Shown here in pieces: positions 13,815-25,858 of a DNA stretch of 64,000 nt. How positions within the stretch are numbered: the stretch's first letter is position 1; each line of letters begins with the position of its first letter. A program made the position numbers and the translations under genes. The notes beneath the pieces are model-generated. The model saw only the letters and a program-made list of their open reading frames with translations, had not been told where the DNA came from and did not search any database. This DNA comes from Eutypa lata (lineage: Eukaryota; Ascomycota; Sordariomycetes; Xylariales; Diatrypaceae). The stretch is taken from contig JAKULF010000007.1 of the NCBI GenBank assembly GCA_022661535.1, positions 2,728,001 through 2,792,000 on the forward strand. The letters are read 5' to 3'.

Positions 13815-14673
13815 CTATAAACCCTTCAACTGGGTATTGTTCTTCTTGTCGGTAGGTAAGTACCGCTCAGCCAGTATCTCCTCGGCGCTCCGATCGTCAG
13901 ACCCAGACTTCTGATACCGCTGTTTCATAACCTTCTCTTCGGGCGAGAGACCCGACGTCAGCTTCTCTTTGGCCTTCGCCTCAACATCCACCTTCGCCCT
14001 GCCCAAGTTCGAGATGGCATCCTTGCCCCTCTCGAACCCCTTTCCAAGAGCACCGAAGACGCCCCCGGGACTGCTATTGCTACTAATGTTACTCTTAGCA
14101 TCCGAAACGACCTTCTTCGCCTTCTTTTCTACTTTCTCACTCACACTCCGGGCTTCACTCTTCGCCTTATCCCCCCCTACCACAGCAGCGGACCCGCTCC
14201 CCGCCGCATCGCCGAACGCGCGGGCCCAGAGCGCGGCGATCGTGTCTTCGAAGTTATAACGGGCTTCCTCCCAGTCCTTGGTCTGGGCCCAGCGCGCGGC
14301 GTGCTCGATCTCGGCGTTCCAGCGGTCCTTGGCGGCGTCGACGAGGCTGCGGCGCTCCTCGGCGATGCGCTCGGCTCGTGTCACTGGCGGTAGCTTGGGT
14401 ACGCGGGGGTCGTGCAGGGCTGTTAGCGTTAGGGTTTGCTGGCGTAGGATCGCAGCTTGTCGCTCCCGGTTGCGCTGGTGGGCGAGTGCGCCGAGGTAGG
14501 CGAGTGAGAGGGTTAGGGTTACGCCTCCGGTCTGAGTGGGTGCAGGGCGGTTTGTTAGTTTGCTGGTTTTCCTCTTACCCTACCCTACATAAGGGGAGGG
14601 ATAGAAGGGAAGGAGGTGAATGGGTTATAAATCGGACAAGAGAGAGACGTACGAAGCCTGTTGTGAAACCCAT
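13815..14673 (-). CDS. mic12: MICOS complex subunit MIC12 (AIM5/FMP51 family)
   Basis: Two exons on the reverse strand, 14653-14673 (MGFTTGF) and 13815-14531, joined over a 121-bp GTACGT...CAG intron, give 245 residues. MIC12 is a small inner-membrane subunit of the mitochondrial contact site and cristae organising system; in yeast it couples MIC10 and MIC60 subcomplexes at crista junctions. The N-terminus MGFTTGF-TGGVTLTLSLAYLGALA gives the short membrane anchor at residues 8-24. The diagnostic block AAKDRWNAEIEHAARWAQTK follows at about 70-90. The C-terminal half is a charged, Ala/Lys-rich helical region (residues about 115-230). The 7-codon first exon was placed by the typical MGFTTG start and phase-0 joining. 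It shares a divergent upstream region with the mitochondrial ribosomal gene at 15217. Confidence 0.85.
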
Positions 14674-15216
14674 GATGTGAGCTTTGCTTGGTATCTACTG
14701 TATGTAGTTGAATGTTCTATAGGTAGGTGTTCGTCTAGGCGCACTATGGCGCGGGTTAAGTGTGAGACTTTCAGTAAAGTTAGAGAATGTAAATTGAATC
14801 GAGGAAATCGATTGAATAATTAAATTAAGGGATTTATCTTAGGGGACTGTTGATTTGTTCAATTGATTCAGAGTCCCAATATCATAACGTGGTAGCAATG
14901 ACGAAAGTCACTCACATTTCTAACGGCCGGGCCCGGCTGGTGTGCCACTGCCCGTGCAGAGCCGCCCGGGTGCCAAGACAAAATTTTGGTAAGGGAGCTG
15001 CTGCAGGTGTAGAGTGCACTAAAGGATCCACTAATATTAAAGCTGTAAAAAGTACTTACCATAGGTACTTCCATATCTTCAATATCAAAGGTCGACGACA
15101 ACGACGATAGCAGCTGCCAACGCTCGAGGATACGATCAATAGTCTTAATCCCAAACGAACAACCGCGGCGCATACTTTTGTGATATAACGTCAAAGGTCA
15201 ATCCGCGCCCTCGAAG
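14674..15216. promoter_or_regulatory. Divergent promoter region between MIC12 and bL17m
   Basis: A 543-bp spacer separates the start codons of two nuclear genes for mitochondrial proteins transcribed away from each other. No clear TATA box was seen on either side. The region must contain both promoters and may coordinate them. Confidence 0.6.
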
Positions 15217-16108
15217 ATGGCGGGAGGTCTCGTCAAATACCGGCATCTGAGCCGGAATTCCGCCCACCGACAAGCCCTTCTACGCAACCTCGTCACCGCC
15301 CTCGTCCAGCACGAGTCCATCCGCACGACCTGGCCCAAAGCCAAGGAGACGCAGCGCCTAGCCGAGAAGCTCATCACTCTCGCTAAGCGGAACAACGAGA
15401 CGAGCCGGCGGAAAGCTACGGGTATCTTATTTGTGCGTTTGTTAACATCCCTAGTCTAGTCTAGTCTCCCCTGAGGATGGATAAACGAGGCCCTTTTGCG
15501 ATAGAAGGAGACTACAGGTCTACAGAAGGACAACAGAGGAAGAGAGGGGGAAAAAAAAGGAATTATAAAATAGATATCAACAGGCTAACCCAACATCTAC
15601 AAAAAAAAAACAGACCCCGCACGCCCTCCTCCCCAAGCTCTTCGGCGAGCTACGGCAGCGCTACGAGGCCCGACCGGGGGGCTACACACGGGTCCTGCGA
15701 ACGGAGCCCAAGTCGACGTACGACCAAGGCGCATCGGCGATCCTGCAGCTCGTCGACGGGCCCAAGGACCTGCGGTTGTCGATGGCGGCGGCGGCCGTGG
15801 CGCGGGACCGGCGCCTGGGACGCAGCACCACGAACCTGACGTCCCTGAACCGCCGCAAGGCCCTGCGCTACCGGGGCCCCGGGGCCCGCGCCCTGTTCGA
15901 CGAGACCGTGCGTCGTATGGCCGACATGCGGCTTGATCGGAGGGGCGGGGCGGATCCCGTGCCTGTGCCGGCTGTGAGGAATGCGGCGGCGGCTGCGACC
16001 GGCGCTGATGCGAGTCGTAATAGTAGGATATTGAGAAGTGTGGCGGCTTTGCCCGGTTTGGGTGAGGGGGGGAAGGGGAAAGGGAAGGGGAAGAGTTCAC
16101 TGGTTTGA
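15217..16108 (+). CDS. mrpl8: Mitochondrial large-subunit ribosomal protein bL17m
   Basis: Two exons, 15217-15432 and 15614-16108, joined in phase 0 over a 181-bp GTGCGT...CAG intron, give 236 residues. bL17 binds 23S-type rRNA near the exit tunnel of the large subunit; this is the mitochondrial form (yeast MRPL8). The family signature is clear: MAGGLVKYRHLSRNSAHRQA, then LLRNLVTALVQHESIRTTWPKAKE, and after the splice TPHALLPKLFGELRQRY with the GGYTRVLR strand. The L17 core ends around residue 115. The remaining 120 residues are a fungal C-terminal extension, Arg/Ala-rich, ending in a GKGKGKGK tail. No separate targeting peptide is needed for this basic N-terminus. Exon 2 is much more GC-rich than the intron. 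Confidence 0.93.
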
Positions 16109-16476
16109 AGTGGAGGGTGGGGGGAAAAAAATCAAAAACAAAATATATCTAATGAACAAAACGGGAGATGGTCTGTAGACGGACGTGTACGTGGCATTGC
16201 ATGTAGACATGCTATGTTTGTTGAGCTTGGGCATCCCATTGACATCTGTACCTATATGTACATTATCAAGAACAGCTCCATTCAAGGGGGCGTAGAAGGG
16301 AAAAATAAGTCTCTAGATGCGATGGATTTACTCTCCCAAATCTATATAGTAGTGTTGTACCAGCGTCACAACTATAGAATCATACGTGATGCTCTTTATC
16401 ACGCCGCGCTAATCTATTACACACACACATATCCTCTCTCTCTCTCTCTCTCTCACACAACTCGACAACGAACGAA
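16109..16476. other. Convergent 3' region of bL17m and UTP25, with microsatellite
   Basis: The two genes end toward each other 368 bp apart, so their 3' UTRs probably meet or overlap. An (AC)n tract at 16420-16429 and a (CT)n tract at 16434-16454 lie just beyond the UTP25 stop. No gene is supported. Confidence 0.7.
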
Positions 16477-18818
16477 CTAGACAAACTCAAACGTATCCCC
16501 GCGCTCGCGCATCATCCTCCCAACCCTCTTGGAGCCCACAATCCTCTCGAGCTTGAGGAAATCGTACTTAGAGAACATGACACGAGCGGTACCTCCCGTC
16601 TGACCACCATCACCACTGCCACTGCCACTGCCACTGCTAGCTGCCAGATACCCACCCGCGATCTCCTTATAGAAGATGGGGTTATCCGGCAGGCCGTAGA
16701 AGACGACGCGCCGCACCCCGCGGATGGCGTAGCGGCGGAAGTGGTGGGCGCGCTCGGTGTACAGCAAGACCTTGTGGCGGCCCGTCAGGAAGTGGGACCG
16801 CGCCCGCGACGCCTCCACCACGCCCGCGTACTCGGAGACGGCGCCGAACGTGAGGCCCGACACGGCCGCGTCCGACGCGAAGTAGTTGCGCACGCGCACG
16901 AAGTCGAGGTACGACGGGATGAAGATGAGCGTCCCTCCTCCGATGTCTCTCCCGCCACCATTGCGACTGCCGCGCTTCGTGAGAGCGGGAATCACGGCGC
17001 TCGTGAAGTACGCGAACCGGGCGTCGGGATCCGCCGCGGCCGACGCGGCCTCGAAGCGGGAGAAGGTCTGGCGCACCCTCGCGCCACCTATGCCGATGCC
17101 GAGGTCCTGGATGGCGCCGGGGTGCTCGGCGGGCTGGACGCGGGCGCGGCCGGCCCAGTTCTGGCCGCCCAGGCGGCGGTGCAGCTCGGCGAGCTCGGGG
17201 CTGTGGAAGGCGGCGAGGACGACGGCCTGGCGGAAGTTGGCGGCGCGGCCGTCGAGGCACCACTCGCGGACGCGGGAGAAGTCGCAGCCGTGCGGGTCGC
17301 GGGGCTGGCGGTTGAGGTGGGCCAGCAGGGCGTGCTCGACGTGCTCCCAGTTCTGCATGAGGAGGGCGTCGGCCTGGTCGACGACGACGAGCTCGATCGA
17401 GCTGAGGAAGTCGTAGTCCACGGGCTTCTTGTCCTCCTCGGACCCGATGGCCATGCGCAGGCCCAGGGGGCTCGCCAGGATCACGTCGGCGTTGTAGAAC
17501 GCCGCGAAGTACTTGACCGTCTTGCGCGTGAACTTCACCCCGATCCGGAACATGTCGTCGTCGTTGCCCTCGAAGAGCTCGCGGAAGTCCTCGGCCCGGT
17601 CTGCTGTGAACTTGGTGTCGCCCGGGTCCGCGTTGTACGAGTCGTCGAACCGCTTCCGGTTCTCCTGCTGGTCCGGCTCGCAGACCGCGCAGATCGTCTT
17701 CACCATGTTGACGGCAGACTGCCGCGTCGGCAGGATCATGAGGACCTTGGGCCGCGTGAACCCCTGGTCTCGGGGCTCGAAGTCCGTCCCTTCCCCTTCT
17801 CGGGCCAGCTTGGCGTTGTTCTTGATTACGCGATCGCGCGTCCTGTGGTGAGGTTAGTTAGGGTTGTTATTTGATAGTCGTTGTCGCTTAGATTGGTTGG
17901 TATGTAAAGACGTACTTGAAGATGTGATTGACGGCATGTAAACACGCCATCCGCCGCAGATTCTCGGCATTCCTGACGTTTCGACCGCAAAACAACAAAT
18001 CTTGGTATCCAAACACCAGAGGGTAAAGAACCTGCTCTAGCTTGTCGAAAGTAGGTATTAGCTTGCTAGCCGTCGCAACAAGTCGATGTTTCAGCTTCAG
18101 ACTAGAAGGGCCTGATATTGTTGCTGGTTCTTTGGTCTGGGGTAAGTCCTTCCCGGGGAGATTCCTAACTATTTTCCAACCGTTCTGCTCATGCTGTGTC
18201 TGTGTGTACTCTCCTGAGTCGATGGCCTTAAGGCTCTTTTTTAGCATATCTTGATCCGGGTTGGCGAAGTGGGTTTCAAACGGATCGGAGGTATCATCCT
18301 CATTATCATCGTGTATGTCGATCTCGATATCAGCTTCAGGGCCCTCCTCTGGTTCCTCTACATGATCAATATCACGATCTTCGTCTTCTGACGCGGGTTC
18401 AATGTCTGGTTCCGGTTCAGACTTTGATTTCGGTCGACTCTCCTCAGATTTGTGAGCCAACTTTCTCCTCTTAGCTTGGGGCGCTGAGTCCTTTGCCAAG
18501 CTTTGCATCAGAGCTAGATATGGGCGCTTTGATGCTTCGTCCCCTTCATCTTCGGACTGAACTTCATCTTCGTCTTCCAAAATATCATCCTCCGATATAG
18601 AAGTAGCGTCAGATGCCTCACTATCTACATCTCTGCACAAATAAGTCAGAATAAAACTATGAACAATTAGGGAAAGAAAGTACTTACTCAACATCTGCCA
18701 GCCTTGAATTTTCAAACCTAGCCCTACCAAAACCCTTCTTGCCTTTTGGTTTTGCACCGACACCCTTTCCTTTAGGTGGTGGCCCTCTACGTCCAGGAGG
18801 GCCTTTTTTGCTTGGCAT
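16477..18818 (-). CDS. utp25: U3 snoRNA-associated protein UTP25 (DUF1253)
   Basis: Three exons on the reverse strand, 18688-18818, 17916-18632 and 16477-17842, with 55-bp and 73-bp GT...AG introns, give 737 residues. UTP25 belongs to the small-subunit processome and acts in the nucleolus in 18S pre-rRNA processing. The N-terminus is basic and Gly/Pro-rich ([16 protein letters not shown]), followed by an acidic region (residues about 45-170). The conserved domain resembles a DEAD-box helicase that has lost its ATPase motifs: [17 protein letters not shown] at the exon 2/3 join, [13 protein letters not shown] at about 318, and [16 protein letters not shown] at about 435, where DQAD stands in place of DEAD. 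The family C-terminus ([17 protein letters not shown]) is intact. Exons 1-2 have ordinary base composition while most of exon 3 is very GC-rich. Confidence 0.93.
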
Positions 18819-19445
18819 TTTTTGTAAAAGCTTTCTTAGTTGATAGGCTTTTTAAGTTAATGCAACTGTACTTGCACAACGCAGCAAATTGTTCTTAATT
18901 TGATATAAATTTAGAAGTTACCCTGTAGAAGGAAGAACGTATTAGGAACGAAAAAAAAAAAACTCTTGTCTTTAGTTTAAATACCTGATTATGTTATGTT
19001 ATAGTAGAAGCTTTCATCTGTCCGGCAAGCATAGCATCGAATCAAGGCATCCCAGCACTAGCTAGAAAATATATCTTTAAACTCAAGCCACTCGAAGTGA
19101 GGGTACTCTATGCGCCACAACAGGTACTTTAACTCTGGTAGCATTACCTTACCTAAATGCCCATTTATTTCTTTATCTTAGCGTGGATTCTCTCCTAATC
19201 GCACACAAACCCCGCTGTTTCTACCAAGCGAAGGTAGTGCGGGAGCGAAAATTGACTTTCGATATTTTTGAACTTGGAACTTTGCCTCATAGTCATAGGC
19301 TGTTGTGGGAACGAAAGAAGGAGCCAGCAGAAAAAGAGGCTCAAGAAAAATAAAAAACGAAACGGGACGACGACCAACCACAGCGAATAAAGTCTCTACC
19401 TATCTACATACGCAATACGCATTTCGAACAATCACATCGCCCATC
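18819..19445. promoter_or_regulatory. Divergent promoter region between UTP25 and eIF3f
   Basis: A 627-bp AT-rich spacer between the start codons of a ribosome-assembly gene and a translation-initiation gene. It must hold both promoters. There is a 12-A run at 18951-18962. No TATA box stands out. Confidence 0.6.
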
Positions 19446-20772
19446 ATGGCTGTAGATACTGAGACCTTCCTTCACTTATCGCGGCCTTTAGCACCGACTT
19501 TACATTTACAGCACAACATTGCCCCGCTATCCGTCAATGTCCAGCCCGAAGTACGTCGTCTTTTTACCACCCCTTCTTCCCCTTTGATGACTGCGCAAAA
19601 ACATCCATTGCCTTTTCCTTCTGTATTACACATATACGTAACATAGATAAACATTTACTTACCTCACATCGTCGTGTGTCACGCAGGCCATCTTCTCCAT
19701 CCTCGACCATGCCGTCCGCCGGGATCTCCCCCCCGCCGCCACCACCACCGACACCCCAGCAGAGACCACCACCTCCTCCCCTTCCTCCTCGGCATCACGG
19801 GTAATAGGCGCCCTGGTGGGGACGCGATCCGAGGACGGGGCCGAGGCGTCCGTGTCGTCGGCCTTCGCCATCCCGCACACCGAGAACGAGGACCAGGTGG
19901 AGGTGGACGTGGAGTACCAGAAGAACATGCTGTCGCTGCACCTGCGGGCGCACCCGCGCGAGACCCTGCTGGGCTGGTACACGACGTCGCACGAGCTGAA
20001 CAGCTTCAGCGCGCTGATCCAGAACTTCTTCGCGGCGCCCGACACGGGCACGTTCCCCCACCCGGCCATCCACCTGACCGTGTCGACCGACCCCGGCGCC
20101 GACCCGGGCGTCCAGCTCAAGGCCTACATCAGCGCCCCCGTCGCCGTCAACGCCGAGCGCGCCGCCGAGAGCTGCCTCTTCATCCAGGTCCCGCACCGCG
20201 TCGTCCACCTCGGCGCCAGCGACGCCGAGCGCTCCGCCCTCGAGCTCCTGTCCACGGCCCGCGACGCCGAGGACCGCCGCGCCCCCGTCGCTTCCGACGT
20301 CGAGGGCCTCGCTAGCAGCCTCGAGAACACCGCCGACCTGCTCGACCGCGTGTCCGACTTCGTCAGCGCCATCATTGACGAGGAGCGCGAGCCCAACAAC
20401 GCCCTGGGGCAGTACCTGATGGGCTCGCTCTCGCTCGCCCCCAAGGTTGACCCCGCTAGCATCGAGTCCGACTTCAACAACCACATCCAGGACGTCCTCA
20501 TGGTCAGCTACCTCGCCAACAGCATCCGCACCCAGATCGACCTGAGCCAGCGCTTGGCCACCGCCACCCTGACCAACGACGACCACAGCGGCGGCAACAA
20601 GGACGACAAGGAGGGTGGTGGTGGAGGTAACCGGGGTGACCGTGGCGAGCGCGGTGGACGCGGCGGCAAGCGTGGCGGCAGAGGTGGCGGCCGAGGTGGC
20701 CGAGAACAGCGCGAACCACGGGAACCGAGGGAGCCTAGAGAGCCTAGAGAGCCGAGAGAGAACGCCGAGTGA
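19446..20772 (+). CDS. eIF3f: Translation initiation factor eIF3 subunit F
   Basis: Two exons, 19446-19550 and 19687-20772, joined in phase 0 over a 136-bp GTACGT...CAG intron, give 396 residues. eIF3f is a core cytoplasmic subunit of eIF3, which brings the 43S complex to mRNA. The MPN (Mov34) domain spans residues about 25-170: [45 protein letters not shown] and [12 protein letters not shown]. No JAMM zinc-protease motif (HxHx7Sx2D) is visible, as expected for eIF3f. The C-terminal helical region ends with [16 protein letters not shown]. Beyond it is an unusual tail of about 65 residues: Gly-rich, then RGG/RGGR repeats, then five tandem REP units. The second exon is strongly GC-rich. Alternative in-frame starts are unlikely because exon 1 carries the conserved first strand. 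Confidence 0.93.
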
Positions 20773-21661
20773 AACGATTTAAGCGCGGGAACCTGACGGG
20801 TATTCTTCCGCTCGAAGATCATGAAAGGGCGGAAACGTGTACATGAAGATAGAACTACGTGGTGCCGAGTCCACAAGGAACTTGTTCGTCAACTTTTTTT
20901 ATGAGCTGGGGAGGGGTTGTGCTGGTGGAGGGAAAGGGACTATTCGCCTGCTTTTACCCCTTGTTTTTCCTGTTCCTCTTGCAATACATAACTAGTTAGT
21001 TAGTAAGGGAACGGCTCAAGGTAAGGGGAGGCTATCCGGGGATCATGGAAAAGAAAAAAGGTTCGCCGTATATGATAGATATGGCGAGTAACACTAGTGA
21101 AAGTTAGGTAGGCGTTCCGAACTCGGTAGAGATGGGGGGGGCGTTCCATCGCTACTTATCTATAGATAGTTCATGAGGACGCTGCTGTCAATGAAAATAT
21201 GAAATTTCTTAAAAGAATGAGAAAAGAAAATGCTCTGGACTGAGTGATGCTCTTCATCAGTGGTTCTCTCTCTATCTCTCTTGATTTGGAAGATATGCTT
21301 GCTTCAACCACTCGTAGAATTGGTGGTTGTAGGAGAGATGCCCGTCACTTTCTTCCCATTTACTTCATATCCGGTGCTAGATCTCTACTCTATCTAGTAT
21401 GCTGTTCTCTACGTAGTTTTTAGGATATAGGGTATGTGCAACAATTATATATCAAGGGTTACCTGTTCAAAGGTAGACGTTATAGTATATTACCTTGGCG
21501 ATACCCGGAAGCTTGAAAACGGTGTAGAACACTTTCCTCCCTGCCTAGAGGAAGGTTTACTCCTCCTGTCCATGGGGTGCCTCCCAGCTTAACTAGTACC
21601 ATCGAGATAAGGGGGCGGTTTTTTTAATCAGTCAAGTAATTTTACGGAGTTAGATTTTGAT

Positions 21662-21695
<34 letters not shown>
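21662..21695. repeat. (GTA)11 microsatellite
   Basis: Eleven perfect GTA/TAG units in intergenic DNA downstream of eIF3f. Confidence 0.95.
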
Positions 21696-22078
21696 GGAGG
21701 CGATAGATAAGAAGCGGATAACCACCTAGGTACTTGAAAGCATGCATTTATTATCCCTTCTAACTTCGTAGTACTCGGCCCTAGGTAGGTAAATTTTCCT
21801 ACGTGTTTCTAAGTACGTTATAATGGAGATATGATGTTCTAAACGAGGCAACGAGAACAAATTGCCACATCTGTGAAAGACATCTATCTATCTTACTACT
21901 CGACATGCTCCTGTATCGTAAGGGTCTGTTGTGTAGCGGCGCAGACATTCTTTTCTCGATAATTCGCCAACTTGCTTGGTAGGTAGAATTAGTCCTTTGA
22001 AATATATTTGACGTAGGTAGGTACTTACATAGGTAGAACGCTAAGGACCTGGAAATACACAGGTCACAGGTCCATAGA

Positions 22079-22104
22079 ACACACACACACACACATATAT
22101 ATAT
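22079..22104. repeat. (AC)n(AT)n microsatellite
   Basis: About eight AC units run directly into AT units in intergenic DNA. Confidence 0.9.
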
Positions 22105-22718
22105 TACGCAGCAATCTCAACTGAGAACCCAATATCCTGCTCCAAGTAGATAGCGTTTAGTTCACCTGCCAGCCAACCATCCACTTAGCGGCCATTCTCT
22201 CTTTTCTTACTACCCATTACTCACTCTACTACCACAATGAGGAAACAATGCCTAGGCCTATTAGAGGGAAGTAACTGGCTGGTGTATATAATACACAGAT
22301 AGGAATAGTGGTGTGAAAGTGGTCAAACTAACGATTATTAACAAAAAATAATACGAAAGAAAAGGGGCTCGTCTAGGGCGGCGAATGTCTACGGGGGGTT
22401 TTGTACGCAAATCACATAGAGGGCACGCTGTATTCCCATATATTAGAATATATAATAGCCGGGGTAAATTGCTATACATATCTTACCCTCAATACACCAG
22501 GGTTCAAAAGAGATCAGACGATGACATAGCGAGGAAAGATATATTCTCTTTTTCAGCATTATACAAACCGACAGCTACATCGGCAAACCTTTTCTCTCTC
22601 TTCTCCTTGCTACTTACCTACCTCCTTAAGTAGCATAGTTATCAATAAGCAGGAGCGTGTTCGCACTACGCGGAAACACACACTCGAATCTAGAAACTTT
22701 CTTCCCTGTATGATAGAT

Positions 22719-22742
22719 TGATGATGATGATGATGATGATGG
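22719..22742. repeat. (TGA)n microsatellite
   Basis: Seven ATG/TGA units about 380 bp downstream of the R3H gene's stop codon. Confidence 0.9.
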
Positions 22743-23123
22743 ATGCATGACTAATTTCCTTTTGCTTCTCCAAAAGGAAGAAGCGGCCCTTCAAACCGCA
22801 GACAGACAGACCTTTCGCCTCAAAACGCCAGCCAATGCTGTGCTTTACACACAGAAGACCCCGCCATTTACGCCGTAAACATCGTTCTCTTTCTTCCCTT
22901 ACCAACCCCCCCTCTTTTCAAGTCCATCCTCGTTAGAAAAACGCTCGCCTTTATTGCCCGACTCTTTTCCACGTAGGGATAATTACTGAGTATTGAAAAC
23001 CTTTGCCTTTTATAAAAACCTGTCTAATTCTCCACGGCAAGGAAAATTCATGGGAACGTCGGAAAGGAGCTGAGTGCTAAAGCAGTTGAACTATATTGGG
23101 TGTTGCTGGAAGGGAAGTTGGTT

Positions 23124-25858
23124 CTAGATTCCAGAAGGCGGCTTTTGGGGCAGCGTGGCCGGCGGGTTGCTATAATTAGGGAGGTGACTAAACGTCTGGC
23201 CAGGACCGCTCGGCGGGCCTTGATGCATGCCAGGCTTACTTGGCATCTGAGGTGGCATCTGGGGTGGCATCTGCGGAAGATGTGTAGGTGGGTGCTGAGG
23301 GATATATTGTGGCGGATGGTACGGCGGCAGGGAGTTGTTCGACCCCTGACGGCTCATCCCGTAACCGGGCCCTCCCATATAAGGCTGTTGAGGCGGAACA
23401 GGAGAGCTATAGCTACTGTACGCCAGATGAGGAGACCCGATTTGAGGGCTTCCGTGCGGAGGACCGATAGTATAAGGGGCCAACGGAGGCTGCCCTGGAC
23501 TCATTCCACTGCCTGGAACGAAAGACTGCGTCTTCGGGTTGAAAGCATGACGGTTGTAACTACCTGGAATGGGATGCTGGCTCTTAGGATCATGCGGATT
23601 GACATTCACAGGCAGTTGTCCATACGCGTACGGAATGCCGTTCAACGTTGCCACGTTACCCTGGGACTGAGGTGCCTGTGCAGGACGATTCTGGTAAGGG
23701 CCAGGCGAAGGTGCTTGGTTGACGCTCGGTTGCCAAGACTGTGGCGGCGGCGGCGGTGGCGGCGCTGTTTGGATCGGTGGTCCATATGCTCCTATCGAGC
23801 CGTTGGATGAAGGATATCGCGGCGGTGGGACAGGCTGGGGCTGGGGCACATACTACAAATGGTTGGAAAAGGCTCGGGATTAGTTGGGGGCTGGTAAGGA
23901 CTCACTGTTGACATGTTGCCGTACTGGGGGTATCCATTATTCGGCATCATAGGAGGATATCCCTGCGCCGCAGCTGGGTAAGCTTGCGGCATTGGGTTTT
24001 GGTAAGGTTGCTGCATTTGGCCGTTATATTGCGGATTCCCGATTTGAATATACTGTGGTGTCCAGTTTGGTTGCTGGGGAGGACCGTAATAAGCGGTATA
24101 CTGAGAACGAGAATCAAAACTCTCTGAATCGTCTCTTCGCTGCTTGCCGGTTTTCCCTCGTTTACCAAGGTTGGATTTCTCCCTTGCCGACACAGAGCTA
24201 GCTCGTGAGAGGCCATTCGAATCATCCTCTGATTATAGTTAGTGATAAGCCGATAGGTAGAATTAGATATTAGAGAGCATACCTGCATTGGGCTCGCCTT
24301 GCTTCTCAGACGTCCCAAAGATTCTTTCTCGCGCTCTATTGTACGCCTCTTCACGCTCTTCTCTAGTAAGCCTATAATACATGTTAGAGACAAGGTACTT
24401 ATCGCAAAGAAGATGGGTATCTTTACTTCTCTTTGGTTCGAGATGACTTTTCTTTGCCATCACTGCCGACTTCGGATGTAGCTTTGGATTGGTTAGTACT
24501 AGCTTGACCAGATCCACCTTCCTCCCCGCGTCGCATGATCTTCTTCGGGAGCAAGACTGGAGGCGGCGTGTTATTGCTGCTACTAGCCGTGCTCTCTACA
24601 ATACTGGCTAGTGACGGTGGGACCCGACAAAAAGGGGTCCTGTAAATCCGCACAGCACCTTGCACTGCTTCAAATGAGTGCGTCATGTGGTAGTAATCCG
24701 CAAGCTTGTGGGTCAACATCCTGCAGAACGAGTTGTTCGGAGGCAGATCCATATAGGGTTCCCTATGGCGCACATTTAGCCTCAAAATCTCTTGCTGCTA
24801 GGAAGGGGATTAACTTACTTGGAAGACTGCACGAAATTGATGACATCTTGCTCTAGTCGTAGCAGAAATAGTCGATCCTTGGGTGATTGCATAGCTTCGA
24901 GTAGTTTTTCATCTGGGTTTTGCCCATAGACGGATGTGTAATCGGAAGCGCTAGCACCAGGAGCAAGGTGTGGAGGAACATCGGGAGGGGCCTGCTGGCC
25001 GGAGGTAACACTCTGGGGAGTCAAGACACCCTGATCCGGTACCTCGGGGAGGATTTGAACAATACGCCGTTCAGGCATATCGCCAATCCGAAGACGATGA
25101 ACTCGTGCCACCTCCGAACCCCTGGAATTAGCGATGAGGGAACTTCGAATGGAATAGATTTCATCGTCATCCGCAGCTGCCTTCACGCTAGCACTGTCAT
25201 CTGGGCGCAAGGATTCCTTCTCATCCAAAGCGAACGTAGTCCCAGAAGTGATGCTTTTCCCATCGAGACTAGGTGGCTTTGTACCCATCTCAGAGTTGGA
25301 GTCGGCTCTCTGTGAGTGGTCATCGGACACAGAAGTGCCGAATTCAACCTTCGCTTGCGATTTAGCAGGCGACGGGGATGACGATGACCCGTTGACCACA
25401 AGGCTTGGCGTGGTCGCAGCGCTAATCGCAGTTGACGATACAGCAAGGCCCTTCATTCCATCCACGAGCTTGTTACCATCCGGAAGTTCGTTGATGGATG
25501 GCACCGTGGTTGCATTGGATTTTACTGCAGCGGGGGCAGACTCCGCGGCAGCGGTAGAGCTTGTGACGGCAGTCATTTTATTTTCCCTCGTTACGGCTGG
25601 GGCTACAGGAGCAGCAGATGGTTGAATACGGCGATCAAGGGTGGGAACGGCCACTCGAGACGAAAGTAGGGTATTCTCTCTAGGGCCGGATGCAGCAACC
25701 TGTAAGACCCAATTAGTCGACCACTAGACAAGAGGTGGAAAAGTAGATAAAGTGTGAAGAAGTAAATATTGTAAGACAGGGGATATACTAAAGGCTTAGA
25801 AACGTACTTTAGCAAATGACAACTTCTTAGTACCAGTGGCTACAGGTGCGGTAGCCAT
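23124..25858 (-). CDS. R3H and SUZ domain RNA-binding protein
   Basis: Six exons on the reverse strand (25808-25858, 24819-25699, 24427-24762, 24283-24371, 23906-24228, 23124-23852), all with GT...AG introns of 53-108 bp, give 802 residues. The R3H domain lies at about 290-360 (LFLLRLEQDVINFVQSSK then NSFCRMLTHKLADYYHMTH and AVRIYRTPFCR); R3H domains bind single-stranded nucleic acid. The SUZ domain follows (LLPKKIMRRG ... LTREEREEAYNRARERIFG); SUZ segments are conserved RNA-binding partners of R3H. The first 280 residues are Ser/Ala-rich and disordered. The last 300 are Pro/Gln/Tyr/Gly-rich and prion-like (PQYGNMS, QAPQSQGN, PPPPPPPQ). The order matches fungal R3H-SUZ proteins related to yeast Rbs1 and animal R3HDM/encore. 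A role in cytoplasmic mRNA or mRNP control is inferred from the domains. Confidence 0.88.

Larger units (their letters stand above)
20773..23123. other. Intergenic with microsatellites
   Basis: This 2.3-kb stretch lies between the 3' ends of eIF3f and the R3H gene. It holds no supported gene. It contains a (GTA)11 run at 21662-21695, (AC)8 followed by (AT)n at 22079-22104 and an ATG/TGA run at 22719-22742. Confidence 0.7.

Noticed and set aside
14430..14520. TTAGGG-like telomeric hexamers
   Set aside because: They are codons for Leu/Thr in the MIC12 membrane segment on the reverse strand, not an interstitial telomere.
16741..17874. A 377-codon open frame opposite UTP25 exon 3
   Set aside because: It is an antisense shadow of a very GC-rich exon with almost no A/T third positions. 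It has no motifs, while the UTP25 frame is certain.
19795..20586. A 263-codon reverse frame and other frames over eIF3f exon 2
   Set aside because: These are shadows of a GC-rich coding exon; their Val/Gly/Asp-rich composition mirrors the eIF3f codons.
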